A stretch of 64,000 nt of DNA from Pseudidiomarina aquimaris. GTDB taxonomy: Bacteria; Pseudomonadota; Gammaproteobacteria; Enterobacterales; Alteromonadaceae. Positions within the stretch are counted from its first letter, which is position 1. Each line of letters starts with the position of its first letter. The notes below the pieces were generated by a model. It was not told the origin of the DNA. It saw nothing but the letters and a program-made list of their open reading frames with translations, and did no database searches. The position numbers and the translations under genes were made by a program. This document shows positions 16,638-26,338 of this stretch, piece by piece. The stretch spans positions 533,030 through 597,029 of the forward strand of contig NZ_PIPT01000001.1 in the NCBI RefSeq assembly GCF_003987395.1, written 5' to 3'.

Positions 16638-19151
16638 CTAAGCTAAACGACGAATCAATTGAGCCGTATTGCGACGAATCAGTCGAGCACACGCGATACG
16701 GCCCATTAAACCGACAATTACTGCGCCGGCAAGCGGACCCACTAACCAGAAGCGCCAATGGAATGTCGCCCCTAATTCGAACACTTGCGTTTGCAAAATA
16801 TACAGGGATAGCTCCATCGCTAGAGTTGCAATTAAGCCACTGATTGCGCCCAAAATGACAAACTCATAGGTCACTGCGCGACTCAAAAGCTTCGCCGGCG
16901 CACCTAATGTACGTAGAATCACTAACTCCTTCTCGCGTTCCTCTAAGGAAGCTTGTACTTGGGCCAGCAGCACCAAAATGCCGGCGACGATCACCAAGAT
17001 CAACACAAAGAGAATCGCCACACTCACTTGTTCAATGACTTCTCGCAACTGGTCCATAATAGCATCGAGATCAATCAAAGAGACCTGAGGGAAGGGTTTG
17101 AACAACTCATAGAGCTCTGACTTACGCTCCTGCGGTAAGTTAAAGCTTGAGATATAGGTTGCCGGGAACTCTTCGAGGGTCGAAGTGTTGAAGATCATGA
17201 AGAAGTTCGGCTGTAACGAGCCCCAGTTCACTTCGCGGATACTGGTAATTGGCACTGTGAAGACCTCACCGCCAATATTGAACTCCAGCTCATCGCCAAG
17301 ACCAACACGCATACGCTCGGCAACTTCACTTTCGATAGAAACTTGTGGTTCTGCGTTCTCGCCCCACCACTCACCTGCGGTGATTTCATTATTTGGAGGC
17401 AAGGTATCGCGCCAGGTTAGAGATAACTCACGACCAAAGCCCTCACGCTGCTCACCTTGAACTTCGGCATCGCTTTCACGCTCTTCTTTGGAGACCTCAT
17501 CCACTACTGGCACACCATTCACTGCGGTCATGCGCCCCGGTACTATCGGATACATGTCTTCAGCGGCAATATCACGCTCAGCAAAGCGCTGTTGCAGTTG
17601 CTCGACATCGTCCTCAGCAACATTGATCAGAAAGTAATTCGGCGCATCGTCAGGGAGCTGACGCTGCCAATCCGCCAACAGCTCGTGGCGCAAGGCAAGC
17701 ACCAGTAACAACAGCATAATGGCGGTCGAAAAGCTCAGCATCTGCACACTATTTGCCTGCGCACGACGCTGCAAACCTGCCATGGCAAGACGCCACGCAC
17801 TTCCCGCCTGCATGCCAGCCTGGCGACTGGCGCGAATGAACAAACGCCCTACGACCAGCAGCAACACCGCTGCCAAAGCACCGCCAACGAACAATGCGGT
17901 GGAGAGTAGCCACTGCTGGCTGTACAACCATAGCAACAGATAAATCGTCCCACCGGATGCCACCCAGTGTAGCCAACGTAGACGGTCAGTACCGGTAAGC
18001 TGACGATTTAACACCCGCAAAGGCGGAATCCCGACCAAGCGCAGGAGCGGATACAAGGTAAACATCACCGCACTGACCAAGCCGGTACCGATGGCTAGCA
18101 AATAGCCACGGCCACTACCAGGCGGGAGATTCACGTCAAAATATTGAGCTACTAAATCAACGACTTGGCTTTGAATCAACCAACCCAACGCGACGCCAAT
18201 ACCAATACTAAAAGTGGTCAACAACAGCAAATGCAAAATAAAGATTTTCTGGATCTGGCTGCGTTGCGCGCCCATAGTTTTGAAGATAGCTACCACATCA
18301 TAGTTTCGCTGGCAGTAACGCTGCGCCGCGACTGCGACGGCCGTTGCCGCTAACACTACACCAAGCAAACTTGCCAATAGCATAAAGCGCTCAGCACGGC
18401 GTAAACTGCGCGCTAACGGTGAATCACCGTCCTCGACACTCCGCCAATTGTGGGTGTCGTCGTTCAACTGTGGCCGTAACCACGCTTCGTAGGCATCGAG
18501 CGCCGCTGGCTCGCCCGCATAGAGCACGTTAAAACGCACGCGACTGCCCGGCTGTATCAAACCGGTTGCCGCAAGCTCAGAATAATTAATCAAGACATTT
18601 GGGCTATCGGTAAAGACCGAAAAGCCAACATCCGGCTCATAGGTCAACACTTTCGTTACGATAAAACCGCTATCGCCTATTTCAATGGTATCGCCAATCT
18701 CTAGCTGGAGCTCCTGAAACAAGGCGGCGGCCACCCACGCTTCATCCGCAGCAGGCAACCCTTCAGCTAATGCATCTTGCGCATAGGGTTGTTCGGCGAC
18801 CCGCAACTCGCCCCGCAATGGATAACCATCGCTCACGGCTTTAACGTCGACCAACGCCAGTTGCTCACCGGCGAACGCCATCGAGTTAAACACCACTCGC
18901 TGCGCGGTCTGTAGACCTTCCGCTTGCGCGCGAGCAATCCAGTCTTCGCTCACGTCACGACGCGAACTGAGCACGCGATCGGCGGCAAGAAACTCAGCGC
19001 TACGCTCGGTAAGTCCCGCTTGTAACCGATCGGTAAATAGTGCCAACGACAAAACAGCGGTCACCGATAACACGATAGCCGCGGCCATAATGGTCAGTTC
19101 ACCGCGGCGCAACTCATGCTTTAACAAACGCCACGAGATTTTATGCCACAT
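16638..19151 (-). CDS. ybbP: FtsX-like ABC transporter permease (YbbP family)
   Basis: Inner-membrane permease of 837 residues with a FtsX-type architecture: an N-terminal helix and large periplasmic domain, a central block of helices, a second periplasmic domain, and C-terminal helices. This is the YbbP layout (E. coli about 800 residues). Paired with the ATPase YbbA it resembles lipoprotein or MacB-like extrusion systems, and its cargo is unknown. The ATG at 19151 (MWHKISWRLLKHELR) overlaps the end of ybbA by 11 bases and is preferred over the upstream in-frame ATG at 19220. Confidence 0.9.
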   Translation of the reverse strand: MWHKISWRLLKHELRRGELTIMAAAIVLSVTAVLSLALFTDRLQAGLTERSAEFLAADRVLSSRRDVSEDWIARAQAEGLQTAQRVVFNSMAFAGEQLALVDVKAVSDGYPLRGELRVAEQPYAQDALAEGLPAADEAWVAAALFQELQLEIGDTIEIGDSGFIVTKVLTYEPDVGFSVFTDSPNVLINYSELAATGLIQPGSRVRFNVLYAGEPAALDAYEAWLRPQLNDDTHNWRSVEDGDSPLARSLRRAERFMLLASLLGVVLAATAVAVAAQRYCQRNYDVVAIFKTMGAQRSQIQKIFILHLLLLTTFSIGIGVALGWLIQSQVVDLVAQYFDVNLPPGSGRGYLLAIGTGLVSAVMFTLYPLLRLVGIPPLRVLNRQLTGTDRLRWLHWVASGGTIYLLLWLYSQQWLLSTALFVGGALAAVLLLVVGRLFIRASRQAGMQAGSAWRLAMAGLQRRAQANSVQMLSFSTAIMLLLLVLALRHELLADWQRQLPDDAPNYFLINVAEDDVEQLQQRFAERDIAAEDMYPIVPGRMTAVNGVPVVDEVSKEERESDAEVQGEQREGFGRELSLTWRDTLPPNNEITAGEWWGENAEPQVSIESEVAERMRVGLGDELEFNIGGEVFTVPITSIREVNWGSLQPNFFMIFNTSTLEEFPATYISSFNLPQERKSELYELFKPFPQVSLIDLDAIMDQLREVIEQVSVAILFVLILVIVAGILVLLAQVQASLEEREKELVILRTLGAPAKLLSRAVTYEFVILGAISGLIATLAMELSLYILQTQVFELGATFHWRFWLVGPLAGAVIVGLMGRIACARLIRRNTAQLIRRLA

Positions 19152-19821
19152 CGCGCACCACCTCTGATAACTGCCCTGCGTCCATCCGCAATACGCGCTG
19201 GCAGCGCTTCGCGAGCTCACTGTCGTGCGTCACCATCACCAAGGTCGTGCCTGACTCTTCGTTCATTTGGAACAATAGATCTTCGACTTTTTGCCCGGTG
19301 GCAGCATCAAGGTTGCCGGTAGGTTCATCGGCAAATAAAATTTTGGGCGTGCCGACGAAGGCCCGCGCAATCGCCACACGCTGCTGTTCACCACCTGATA
19401 GCTGATTCGGGTAATGGGTCAAGCGATCTTGCAGACCTACCTTACTTAGCAGCTCACGCGCCTGCTTCTCCGCATCTCGATTGCCAGCGAGTTCAGCAGG
19501 AAGCATCACGTTCTCGAGCGCCGTAAGACTTGGAATCAACAAAAACGACTGAAAGATAAAACCGATCTTGTCAGCACGGACTTTTGCACGCTGCTCTTCA
19601 TCCAAATCGCCCAAATTTACGTTATCTATAGAAACATTTCCGGCACTAGCGAGGTCCAAGCCTGCAAGTAAACTGAGTAGTGTGGATTTACCCGAACCCG
19701 ACGCGCCAACAATGGCAACGGTTTCGCCCGCAGCAATTTGCAGGTCAGTGGGTTGTAAAATGTGTAAAATACCCTCACTAGTTTCAACATCTTTCTTTAA
19801 TTGAGTGGTTTGAATAAGCAT
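19141..19821 (-). CDS. ybbA: ABC transporter ATP-binding protein (YbbA)
   Basis: ATPase subunit of 226 residues of the LolD/MacB-like class. Walker A is GASGSGKSTLL, the signature is QLSGGEQQRVAIARAF, Walker B is ILFADEPTGNLD, and the H-loop is VMVTHDSELA. The start ATG at 19821 has AGGAAG about 10 bases upstream. Because tesA starts only two bases away on the other strand, that ribosome-binding site lies within the first codons of tesA. The tesA/ybbA-ybbP arrangement is conserved in gammaproteobacteria. Confidence 0.93.
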   Translation of the reverse strand: MLIQTTQLKKDVETSEGILHILQPTDLQIAAGETVAIVGASGSGKSTLLSLLAGLDLASAGNVSIDNVNLGDLDEEQRAKVRADKIGFIFQSFLLIPSLTALENVMLPAELAGNRDAEKQARELLSKVGLQDRLTHYPNQLSGGEQQRVAIARAFVGTPKILFADEPTGNLDAATGQKVEDLLFQMNEESGTTLVMVTHDSELAKRCQRVLRMDAGQLSEVVRDVA

Positions 19822-19823
19822 CT

Positions 19824-20447
19824 ATGAAAAACTTCCTAGTTAAATTGGGTTTAATTTTGTTCGTCGTTGTCCTTATACGTCCAGTTTCGGCAAATGTCTC
19901 ACTGGTCGTGCTCGGCGATAGCCTGAGTGCCGGTTACGGCATGTCACAAAAAGAGTCATGGGTAGGCATCCTACAGCAACGTTGGCAGCAGACCTACCCC
20001 TCTATCACGCTCGTCAACGCTAGCATTAGCGGTGACACCACCCAAGGTGCGCTTAATCGCCTCAATGGCGTAATCAAAACCCACCAACCCGATGCGGTTT
20101 TCGTTGAATTAGGCGGTAATGATGGCTTACGTGGCTTCACCCCGATGGCGATTAAATCTAATTTGTTACAAATCATTGAGCGCTTGCAAGAGGAAGGCAT
20201 TAAAGTTGCGGTGAGTCAGGTGCGAATTCCGCCGAACTACGGCCGTCGCTACAGCGATATGTTCGCGGATATTTTTCCAGACGTGACGGAAAGCACCGAT
20301 ACACTGTTGATCCCATTCTTTATGGAACAGATTGCGGTCAAGCCTGAATTGATGCAAAACGACGGAATTCACCCGAATCGTGAGGCGCAAGACGATATTG
20401 CGGACATTATGGAGCCGCATCTTCTAGAATTACTAGGAAAAGGCTAA
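19824..20447 (+). CDS. tesA: Arylesterase / acyl-CoA thioesterase I / lysophospholipase
   Basis: Periplasmic SGNH-fold esterase of 207 residues. A signal peptide (about residues 1-23, cleavage after VSA) is followed by VVLGDSLSAGYGM (block I Ser), VNASISGDTTQG, VELGGNDGLRG (block III Asn) and NDGIHPNREAQ with the catalytic Asp and His. Its start codon is two bases from that of ybbA. No strong Shine-Dalgarno is visible. The promoter must lie inside ybbA. Confidence 0.94.
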   Translation: MKNFLVKLGLILFVVVLIRPVSANVSLVVLGDSLSAGYGMSQKESWVGILQQRWQQTYPSITLVNASISGDTTQGALNRLNGVIKTHQPDAVFVELGGNDGLRGFTPMAIKSNLLQIIERLQEEGIKVAVSQVRIPPNYGRRYSDMFADIFPDVTESTDTLLIPFFMEQIAVKPELMQNDGIHPNREAQDDIADIMEPHLLELLGKG

Positions 20448-20456
20448 AAACTAAGA

Positions 20457-20546
20457 GCGATGTTTGCTATTTGCTGTTTGATGTTGGTTTAAACAAACCA
20501 CGAAGAGCGAACGCAGTGAGCGTGCGAATAGCGAGTAGCGTTTTTG
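20457..20546. repeat. Dispersed stem-loop repeat, copy 1
   Basis: About 90 bases starting GCGATGTTTGCTATTTGCTG and ending GAATAGCGAGTAGCGTTTTT. The two ends are imperfect inverted repeats of one another and the middle also pairs (GCGAACGCAGTGAGCGTGCG), so the unit can form a long hairpin. Copies lie after tesA and between each tRNA-Glu gene. Confidence 0.75.
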
Positions 20547-20552
20547 GAAATA

Positions 20553-20628
20553 TGGCGTCCCCTAGGGGATTCGAACCCCTGTTACCGCCGTGAAAGGGCG
20601 GTGTCCTAGGCCTCTAGACGAAGGGGAC
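20553..20628 (-). tRNA. tRNA-Glu (TTC), copy 3 of the operon
   Basis: A 76-base cloverleaf on the minus strand with acceptor GTCCCCT/AGGGGAC, anticodon loop CTTTCAC giving TTC, T arm GGGGTTCGAATCCCC and an encoded CCA end. Nearly identical to E. coli tRNA-Glu. Last gene of the tRNA-Ala-Glu-Glu-Glu unit. Confidence 0.97.
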
Positions 20629-20644
20629 CCTGGACTACTGGAAA

Positions 20645-20733
20645 GCGATGTTTGCTATTTGCTGTTTGCTGTTGGTTTAAACCAAGAGCGAAGAGCAAAC
20701 GCAGTGAGCGTGCGAATAGCGAACAACGTTTTT
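20645..20733. repeat. Dispersed stem-loop repeat, copy 2
   Basis: Second copy of the repeat starting GCGATGTTTGCTATTTGCTG, with the same inner GCAGTGAGCGTGCGAATAGCG segment as copy 1. It fills most of the spacer between two tRNA-Glu genes. Confidence 0.75.
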
Positions 20734-20740
20734 AAATTGT

Positions 20741-20816
20741 TGGCGTCCCCTAGGGGATTCGAACCCCTGTTACCGCCGTGAAAGGGCGGTGTCCTAGGCC
20801 TCTAGACGAAGGGGAC
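20741..20816 (-). tRNA. tRNA-Glu (TTC), copy 2
   Basis: A 76-base tRNA identical in all visible positions to the other two tRNA-Glu genes, with anticodon TTC and encoded CCA. Confidence 0.97.
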
Positions 20817-20836
20817 CCCGGACAAAAAAACTAACT

Positions 20837-20909
20837 GCGATGTTTGCTCTTTGCTGTTCGCTGTTGGTTTAATCAAACGGCGAACATCGAATAGCGAACA
20901 ACGGTTTTG
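20837..20909. repeat. Dispersed stem-loop repeat, copy 3 (shortened)
   Basis: Third copy of the repeat, GCGATGTTTGCTCTTTGCTG to AATAGCGAACAACGGTTTT, lacking the inner GCAGTGAGCGTGCG block found in copies 1 and 2. It lies between tRNA-Glu copies 1 and 2. Confidence 0.7.
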
Positions 20910-20913
20910 AAAG

Positions 20914-20989
20914 TGGCGTCCCCTAGGGGATTCGAACCCCTGTTACCGCCGTGAAAGGGCGGTGTCCTAGGCCTCTAGACGAAGGGGAC
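20914..20989 (-). tRNA. tRNA-Glu (TTC), copy 1
   Basis: A 76-base tRNA with anticodon TTC and encoded CCA. It is the first tRNA-Glu after tRNA-Ala in the direction of transcription. Confidence 0.97.
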
Positions 20990-21016
20990 GCAGTCTTCCA
21001 AACCTGCCAGTGTATG

Positions 21017-21092
<76 letters not shown>

Positions 21093-21113
21093 AGTACCCT
21101 GACAGCGGGGCGA

Positions 21114-21143
21114 ATTCTATGGTAAATCGTTGCTAACCGTCAA
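21114..21143 (-). promoter_or_regulatory. Promoter of the tRNA-Ala-Glu operon
   Basis: On the minus strand, -35 TTGACG (21143-21138) and -10 TAGAAT (21119-21114) are 18 bases apart, followed by the GC-rich discriminator TCGCCCCGC typical of stringently controlled stable RNA promoters. The start would be about 15 bases before tRNA-Ala. Confidence 0.7.
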
Positions 21144-21238
21144 CCCTTTTTTTCGGCAATTTGAATCGTTTGCTAAAAAATTAGGCAGTTCGCACAAATG
21201 CTCGCCAATGATTGCCTAATAAGTATGACAAAAGCACC

Positions 21239-21868
21239 CTACTCGGCAAAATGATAGATACGCTCGAGTGATTCGCGATCTTGTACCGTCACTTCCATAT
21301 CTCGTACCAAGCCATCTTCCAAGCTATACACCCACCCGTGAATGGCGAGCTCTTGGCCTCGCTCCCATGCATTCTGAATAATCGTGGTTTTGGCTAAGTT
21401 ACGAACCTGTTCGATAACGTTCAACTCGCACAAACGGTCAATTCGCGCGTGTTCATCAAGAGCCTCAAGCTCTAAATGGTGATCACGATAAATATCTTTA
21501 ATAGGATAGAGCCAGTGATCAACGAGGCCGTGTGTGCAATTTTCCGTTGCTGCACGAACGCCGCCACAACCGTAATGTCCGACCACGAGAATATGCTTTA
21601 CTTTTAGCGCATCGACCGCATATTGCACCACCGATAGGCAGTTGAAGTCCGTCTGGATAACCTGATTCGCAACATTACGATGGACGAAGAGCTCACCCGG
21701 CGCCATGCCAACCACCTGATTCGCAGGCACCCGACTGTCCGAACACCCTATCCACAAGTACTCAGGACTTTGTTGCGCCACAAGATCCGCAAAGAACTGC
21801 GGATCTTCTTCAATCATTAATTTGGCCCACTCTTTATTGTTGGCAATGAGCTGCCGAACTTTTGGCAT
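21239..21868 (-). CDS. can: Beta-class carbonic anhydrase
   Basis: Zinc enzyme, 209 residues, interconverting CO2 and bicarbonate in the cytosol. Zinc ligands Cys42, Asp44, His98 and Cys101 are in WIGCSDSR and VVGHYGCGGV, at the same numbers as in E. coli Can. HRNVANQV is the conserved helix between them. It lies 14 bases downstream of gltX on the same strand and is probably cotranscribed with it. Confidence 0.96.
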   Translation of the reverse strand: MPKVRQLIANNKEWAKLMIEEDPQFFADLVAQQSPEYLWIGCSDSRVPANQVVGMAPGELFVHRNVANQVIQTDFNCLSVVQYAVDALKVKHILVVGHYGCGGVRAATENCTHGLVDHWLYPIKDIYRDHHLELEALDEHARIDRLCELNVIEQVRNLAKTTIIQNAWERGQELAIHGWVYSLEDGLVRDMEVTVQDRESLERIYHFAE

Positions 21869-21882
21869 TGCGTCTTTTCCTA

Positions 21883-23292
21883 TTATTGCGCTTGTTCGCG
21901 CTCCATAATAAACGAAATCGCCCGCGCAATGCGTCCGACCACTTGCTCTTGATCAAGAAGTTCTAAAGTAACGTCAAGTGATGGTGAGTTCCCAGAGCCG
22001 GTAGCGGCAACACGTAATGGCATCCCTACTTTGCCCATACCTACACCGAGGTCATCGGCAGTCGCTTGAATCGCCGCTTGGATGTTTGCGGCATTCCACT
22101 CGCTTACACTCGCGAGGCGGTCTTGCACCGCTTCGAGCGCTTCACGGGCAACTGGACGCAAATGCTTCTTCGCCGCAGCCTCATCAAAGTTTTCATATTC
22201 TTCATAGAAATAGCGTGCTGAACTCGCCATCTCTTTCAAGGTCTTCACGCGGTCTGCCAGCAACGGAATGATTTTTTCTAAAGCAGGACCTTTACTCACG
22301 TCGATGGCCTGATCGGTAAAGTGCCACTGTAGATATTCGGCAACCTCGCTCACTGGCAACGCTTTCATGTAATGTTGATTAAGCCAGTTAAGCTTCTCAG
22401 TGTTAAACGCAGATGCCGCTTTGTTGACGTCGTCAAGCTTGAACAAGCGAATCATTTCATCAACGCTAAAGATTTCTTGATCGCCGTGTGACCAACCGAG
22501 GCGTACCAGATAATTTAGCACGGCCTGCGGCAAGTAACCGTCATCACGGTATTGCATGACGCTCACCGCACCGTGACGCTTGGAGAGTTTCTTACCATCG
22601 TCACCCAAAATCATTGAAACATGCGCGTACTCGGGTACCGGTGCACCCAAGGCTTGGAGAATATTGATTTGCCGAGGTGTATTGTTGATATGGTCTTCGC
22701 CACGCACCACATGGGTGATGTTCATTTCCCAATCGTCAATCACCACACAGAAATTGTAGGTCGGCGTACCATCGCTACGGGCAATGATTAAGTCATCGAG
22801 TTCGGTGTTGGCAAATTCAATTGGGCCACGGATGTGATCATTGAACTTCACAGAGCCCGTTTGCGGGTTACGAAAACGGATGACATAACGGTCGCCACCG
22901 ACATTCGGATTGTCACGGCAGTGGCCGTCATAGCGAGGCTTCTCGCCACGCGCCATCTGCTCGTCACGCATTTTCTCGAGACGCTCAGTCGAACAATAAC
23001 ATTTATAGGCTTTGTCTTCGTCGAGCAACTTATCGATGTAGTGCTGATAGCGGTCAAAGCGTTTAGTTTGATAGAACGGGCCCTCGTCCCAGTTCAAGCC
23101 CAACCATTCCATACCTTCTAAAATGGCATCGATCGCAGGCTGTGTTGAGCGTTCGCGATCCGTATCTTCAATTCGTAGAACAAATTTTCCGCCAGCAGCC
23201 TTGGCTACCAACCATGAATAAAGCGCTGTACGCGCGCCACCAACGTGAAGATAACCAGTTGGGCTTGGGGCAAATCGAGTTACGACCGTCAT
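21883..23292 (-). CDS. gltX: Glutamyl-tRNA synthetase
   Basis: Class I aminoacyl-tRNA synthetase of 469 residues that charges tRNA-Glu. The HIGH-type motif is in [19 protein letters not shown], the KMSKS-type motif is [11 protein letters not shown], and the zinc-binding region includes [15 protein letters not shown]. The start is the ATG at 23292 ([13 protein letters not shown]). It lies immediately beside three tRNA-Glu genes, though these are a separate transcription unit beyond can. Confidence 0.97.
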   Translation of the reverse strand: MTVVTRFAPSPTGYLHVGGARTALYSWLVAKAAGGKFVLRIEDTDRERSTQPAIDAILEGMEWLGLNWDEGPFYQTKRFDRYQHYIDKLLDEDKAYKCYCSTERLEKMRDEQMARGEKPRYDGHCRDNPNVGGDRYVIRFRNPQTGSVKFNDHIRGPIEFANTELDDLIIARSDGTPTYNFCVVIDDWEMNITHVVRGEDHINNTPRQINILQALGAPVPEYAHVSMILGDDGKKLSKRHGAVSVMQYRDDGYLPQAVLNYLVRLGWSHGDQEIFSVDEMIRLFKLDDVNKAASAFNTEKLNWLNQHYMKALPVSEVAEYLQWHFTDQAIDVSKGPALEKIIPLLADRVKTLKEMASSARYFYEEYENFDEAAAKKHLRPVAREALEAVQDRLASVSEWNAANIQAAIQATADDLGVGMGKVGMPLRVAATGSGNSPSLDVTLELLDQEQVVGRIARAISFIMEREQAQ

Positions 23293-23487
23293 ATTAGTTG
23301 CATTCTCCGCATCATTCGGGTTATTTTGCTGCGTAGTTTAGCAATAACTAGGGGTGGTCGCATCACTGGTTTTGCTAAAAAGCAGCGGGGTTTTGCGAAA
23401 AGCGAAGGACTTTTCGCCCGAATTGCTCGAAACTCGCGCGAATCGGTGAAAAAGACAGCAAACAGTACTTTTGGCTATTATTTTTTG

Positions 23488-23515
23488 TTGACAGGCTTGC
23501 GCAGCGCCCTATAAT
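23488..23515 (+). promoter_or_regulatory. Promoter of the tRNA-Val pair
   Basis: Perfect -35 TTGACA (23488-23493) and perfect -10 TATAAT (23510-23515), 16 bases apart, followed by a GC-rich discriminator ACCGCCCCGC. The tRNA starts 24 bases further on. Strong stable-RNA promoter. Confidence 0.88.
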
Positions 23516-23539
23516 ACCGCCCCGCAACGCAGAGAAAAC

Positions 23540-23615
23540 GGATGGTTAGCTCAGTTGGGAGAGCACCGCCCTTACAAGGCGGGGGTCACTGGTTCGAGCC
23601 CAGTACCATCCACCA
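23540..23615 (+). tRNA. tRNA-Val (TAC), copy 1
   Basis: 76-base tRNA: acceptor GGATGGT/ACCATCC, D arm TAGCTCAGTTGGGAGAGC, anticodon loop CTTACAA giving TAC, encoded CCA. Confidence 0.96.
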
Positions 23616-23645
23616 CTCTTTAATTTTTCTGCAGACCGAATCCCA

Positions 23646-23721
23646 GGATGGTTAGCTCAGCTGGGAGAGCACCGCCCTTACAAGGCGGGGGTCACTGGTT
23701 CGAGCCCAGTACCATCCACCA
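23646..23721 (+). tRNA. tRNA-Val (TAC), copy 2
   Basis: 76-base tRNA differing from copy 1 only in the D loop (CAGCTGGG in place of CAGTTGGG). It is 30 bases downstream and probably on the same transcript. Confidence 0.96.
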
Positions 23722-23740
23722 CTTCCCTTGAAATTCAAAA

Positions 23741-23780
23741 GCGATGTTTGCTATTCGCTGTTCGTTGTTTGTTTAAAACC
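23741..23780. repeat. Dispersed stem-loop repeat, half copy
   Basis: GCGATGTTTGCTATTCGCTG and following bases match the left half of the repeat found between the tRNA-Glu genes. The right half is missing here. It lies just after tRNA-Val copy 2. Confidence 0.6.
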
Positions 23781-23810
23781 AAAACAAAACACACGTAGCC
23801 CGTAGTTCTA

Positions 23811-24311
23811 CTACGGGGCAGACCATCCCTTATCGCTATGTTTGTCGCTTGCTAATAGCTGAAAAAACCTTTTCAGATGCCGCGAATAAAGCAGCAGCCA
23901 GAAAGCCACTAACCAAGCAAAAATAATAAATGCCTTTGCGAAGGCAAAGTGTGGCCAATTACTGGCAACCAAGCTTGCTAACAAAACACCATCGGCGATC
24001 CAGCTCGCCCACAATAACCATGGCGCGATTCGCGCAAACCTAGGAACCCACTTAGGCAATTTGGCTTTCATTTGGGTAAGCATGACCAACACTGCCAATG
24101 CCGGCAAACCAACACTCAGCGTCAGCACGAACTGTTCAGTGTTGCTATAGAAAAACTGCAATAAGCGGCTGCGATCTTCCCTGAACGTAAGCGAAATTAT
24201 CCAAGCGATATAACCGCGCAGAAATAGTGCAAGTACGAACACCAAAGCAAGCGGTGTCCGTAACTGTCCATCGTTGGTTAAGTAGCGCTCATCGCCGAAC
24301 TGAAGTTGCAT
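23811..24311 (-). CDS. DUF2919-like inner-membrane protein (YfeZ-like)
   Basis: Protein of 166 residues with four hydrophobic segments (about 20-40, 62-80, 95-115 and 125-145) and charged ends. The start MQLQFGDERYLTNDGQLRTP, with LRTPL before the first helix, resembles DUF2919/YfeZ proteins of unknown function. The assignment rests on overall layout and is tentative. It starts two bases after the stop of uvrB on the same strand, so it is probably the last gene of a MATE-uvrB-yfeZ unit. Confidence 0.7.
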   Translation of the reverse strand: MQLQFGDERYLTNDGQLRTPLALVFVLALFLRGYIAWIISLTFREDRSRLLQFFYSNTEQFVLTLSVGLPALAVLVMLTQMKAKLPKWVPRFARIAPWLLWASWIADGVLLASLVASNWPHFAFAKAFIIFAWLVAFWLLLYSRHLKRFFQLLASDKHSDKGWSAP

Positions 24312-24313
24312 CC

Positions 24314-26338
24314 CTACCCCAACAACTTGATGCGTTCACGTAATTTAGACACATCGTCACGAAGCTGTGCAGCTTTCTCGAACTCCAAGTCTTTAGCTGC
24401 TTGGTACATTTCTTTTTCTTTTTTCTCTAAGACCTTCATGATGGCAATTGGATCATTGAGGTCGACGTCGTACTTCGCTTCAGCTTCCGCAATCGCTTTA
24501 CGTTCATCGTAGTTGCGGCGACGTTGCCGGGCACCACCTAAGTCCATCACATCGGTGATACGTTTATTCAGTCCCTGCGGAGTGATGCCATGCTCTTCGT
24601 TATAGGCAATCTGTTTGGCCCGACGACGCTCCGTCTCATCCATCGCGCGTTGCATCGAACCCGTTATTTTGTCGGCGTACAGAATAGCTTTACCATTCAC
24701 ATTCCGGGCGGCACGCCCCATGGTCTGAATCAACGAACGATCAGAACGCAGGAAGCCTTCTTTGTCGGCATCTAAAATCGCGACCAAGCTGACCTCTGGC
24801 ATATCGAGCCCCTCACGCAGCAGGTTGATCCCCACCAAGACATCAAACTCGCCTAAACGCAAATCACGAATGATTTCCATGCGCTCGACGGTGTCGATAT
24901 CGGAGTGCAAGTAGCGCACTTTAATCCCATGCTCATCAAGATAGTCGCTGAGATCTTCCGCCATCTTCTTGGTTAGTGTTGTCGCGAGTACGCGCTCATT
25001 ACGTTCGACACGCTCGCGCACCTCCGACATTAAATCATCGACCTGAGTTGCGACCGGCCGCACTTCAATCGTTGGATCCACCAAGCCTGTTGGCCGCACC
25101 ACTTGTTCAATGACCTCGCCCGCTGACTTTTCTAGCTCATAAGGTCCCGGAGTTGCAGTCACATAGACGCGCTGTGGCGCAATGGCTTCAAACTCTTCAA
25201 ACTTTAACGGGCGGTTATCGAGTGCCGATGGCAAACGAAAGCCATAGTTCACCAAATTTTCCTTGCGCGAACGGTCGCCTTTATACATGGCACCTATCTG
25301 TGACACCGTCACGTGCGACTCGTCGATGATCATCAAAGCATCGTCCGGCAAATAATCTAACAACGTTGGCGGTGGCTCGCCCGGTGCGCGGCCAGAGAGG
25401 TAACGTGAGTAGTTTTCGATACCGGAGCAATAGCCGAGTTCAAGCATCATTTCGATATCGTATTGGGTACGCTGCGTGATGCGTTGCTCTTCAATGAGTT
25501 TGTTGGCATCCAGCAACTGCTGACGACGCTCTTTCAATTCTTCTTTGATCTGGTCAATGGCCTTTAATAGCGTCTCGCGTGGCGTCACATAGTGCGTTTT
25601 CGGATAAATCGTTGCTCGCGCAACGTCCGCCTGCATCACTTGCCCTGTCAACGGCTCGAAAAAGCTAATCCGATCGATTTCGTCGTCGAACAACTCTACC
25701 CGCACCGCCATCTCATCCGACTCGGCTGGGAAGATATCAATCACTTCACCACGCACTCGGTAGGTACCACGTTCAAACGCAGCATCGTTGCGCTTGTACT
25801 GCAGTTGCGCTAAGCGGCGTAAAATATCGCGCTGATCGATGATGTCACCACGGCGTAAGTGCAACATCATTTTCATGTACGACTCAGGATCACCCAAACC
25901 ATAAATACACGAAACAGACGCAACCAAGACGACATCACGGCGTTCCATCAAAGCCTTAGTCGCTGACAAACGCATTTGCTCAATGTGGTCGTTAATTGAG
26001 GCGTCTTTCTCGATAAAGGTATCAGTGGTCGGCACGTAGGCTTCGGGCTGATAGTAATCGTAATAAGAGACAAAATACTCAACGGCATTATTGGGAAAGA
26101 ACTCTTTCATTTCGCCATACAACTGCGCCGCGAGCGTTTTGTTATGCGCAAGGATCAACGTCGGCCGTTGGATTTTTTGAATCACATTAGCCATGGTAAA
26201 CGTCTTACCCGAGCCGGTAACTCCCAGCAAGGTTTGGTGTGCTAAACCAGCGTCAAGGTTATCGACGAGTTTTTCAATAGCTTGGGGCTGATCCCCCGCC
26301 GGTTGATAATCGGAAACGAGCTCAAAAGCACGTGCCAT
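24314..26338 (-). CDS. uvrB: Excinuclease ABC subunit B
   Basis: Damage-verifying helicase subunit of nucleotide excision repair, 674 residues (E. coli 673). Walker [13 protein letters not shown], the beta-hairpin region [14 protein letters not shown], the helicase motif DESHV, motif VI region QTMGRAARN, and the C-terminal UVR domain [17 protein letters not shown] are all present. The ATG at 26338 shares one base with the stop of the MATE gene (TAATG). The frame extends 11 codons into that gene, but [13 protein letters not shown] is the correct family start. Confidence 0.97.
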   Translation of the reverse strand: MARAFELVSDYQPAGDQPQAIEKLVDNLDAGLAHQTLLGVTGSGKTFTMANVIQKIQRPTLILAHNKTLAAQLYGEMKEFFPNNAVEYFVSYYDYYQPEAYVPTTDTFIEKDASINDHIEQMRLSATKALMERRDVVLVASVSCIYGLGDPESYMKMMLHLRRGDIIDQRDILRRLAQLQYKRNDAAFERGTYRVRGEVIDIFPAESDEMAVRVELFDDEIDRISFFEPLTGQVMQADVARATIYPKTHYVTPRETLLKAIDQIKEELKERRQQLLDANKLIEEQRITQRTQYDIEMMLELGYCSGIENYSRYLSGRAPGEPPPTLLDYLPDDALMIIDESHVTVSQIGAMYKGDRSRKENLVNYGFRLPSALDNRPLKFEEFEAIAPQRVYVTATPGPYELEKSAGEVIEQVVRPTGLVDPTIEVRPVATQVDDLMSEVRERVERNERVLATTLTKKMAEDLSDYLDEHGIKVRYLHSDIDTVERMEIIRDLRLGEFDVLVGINLLREGLDMPEVSLVAILDADKEGFLRSDRSLIQTMGRAARNVNGKAILYADKITGSMQRAMDETERRRAKQIAYNEEHGITPQGLNKRITDVMDLGGARQRRRNYDERKAIAEAEAKYDVDLNDPIAIMKVLEKKEKEMYQAAKDLEFEKAAQLRDDVSKLRERIKLLG

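Noticed and set aside
20457..20989. CRISPR-like array (repeats alternating with unique segments)
   Set aside because: The regularly spaced units are three tRNA-Glu genes separated by a stem-loop repeat; there are no short spacers and no cas genes.
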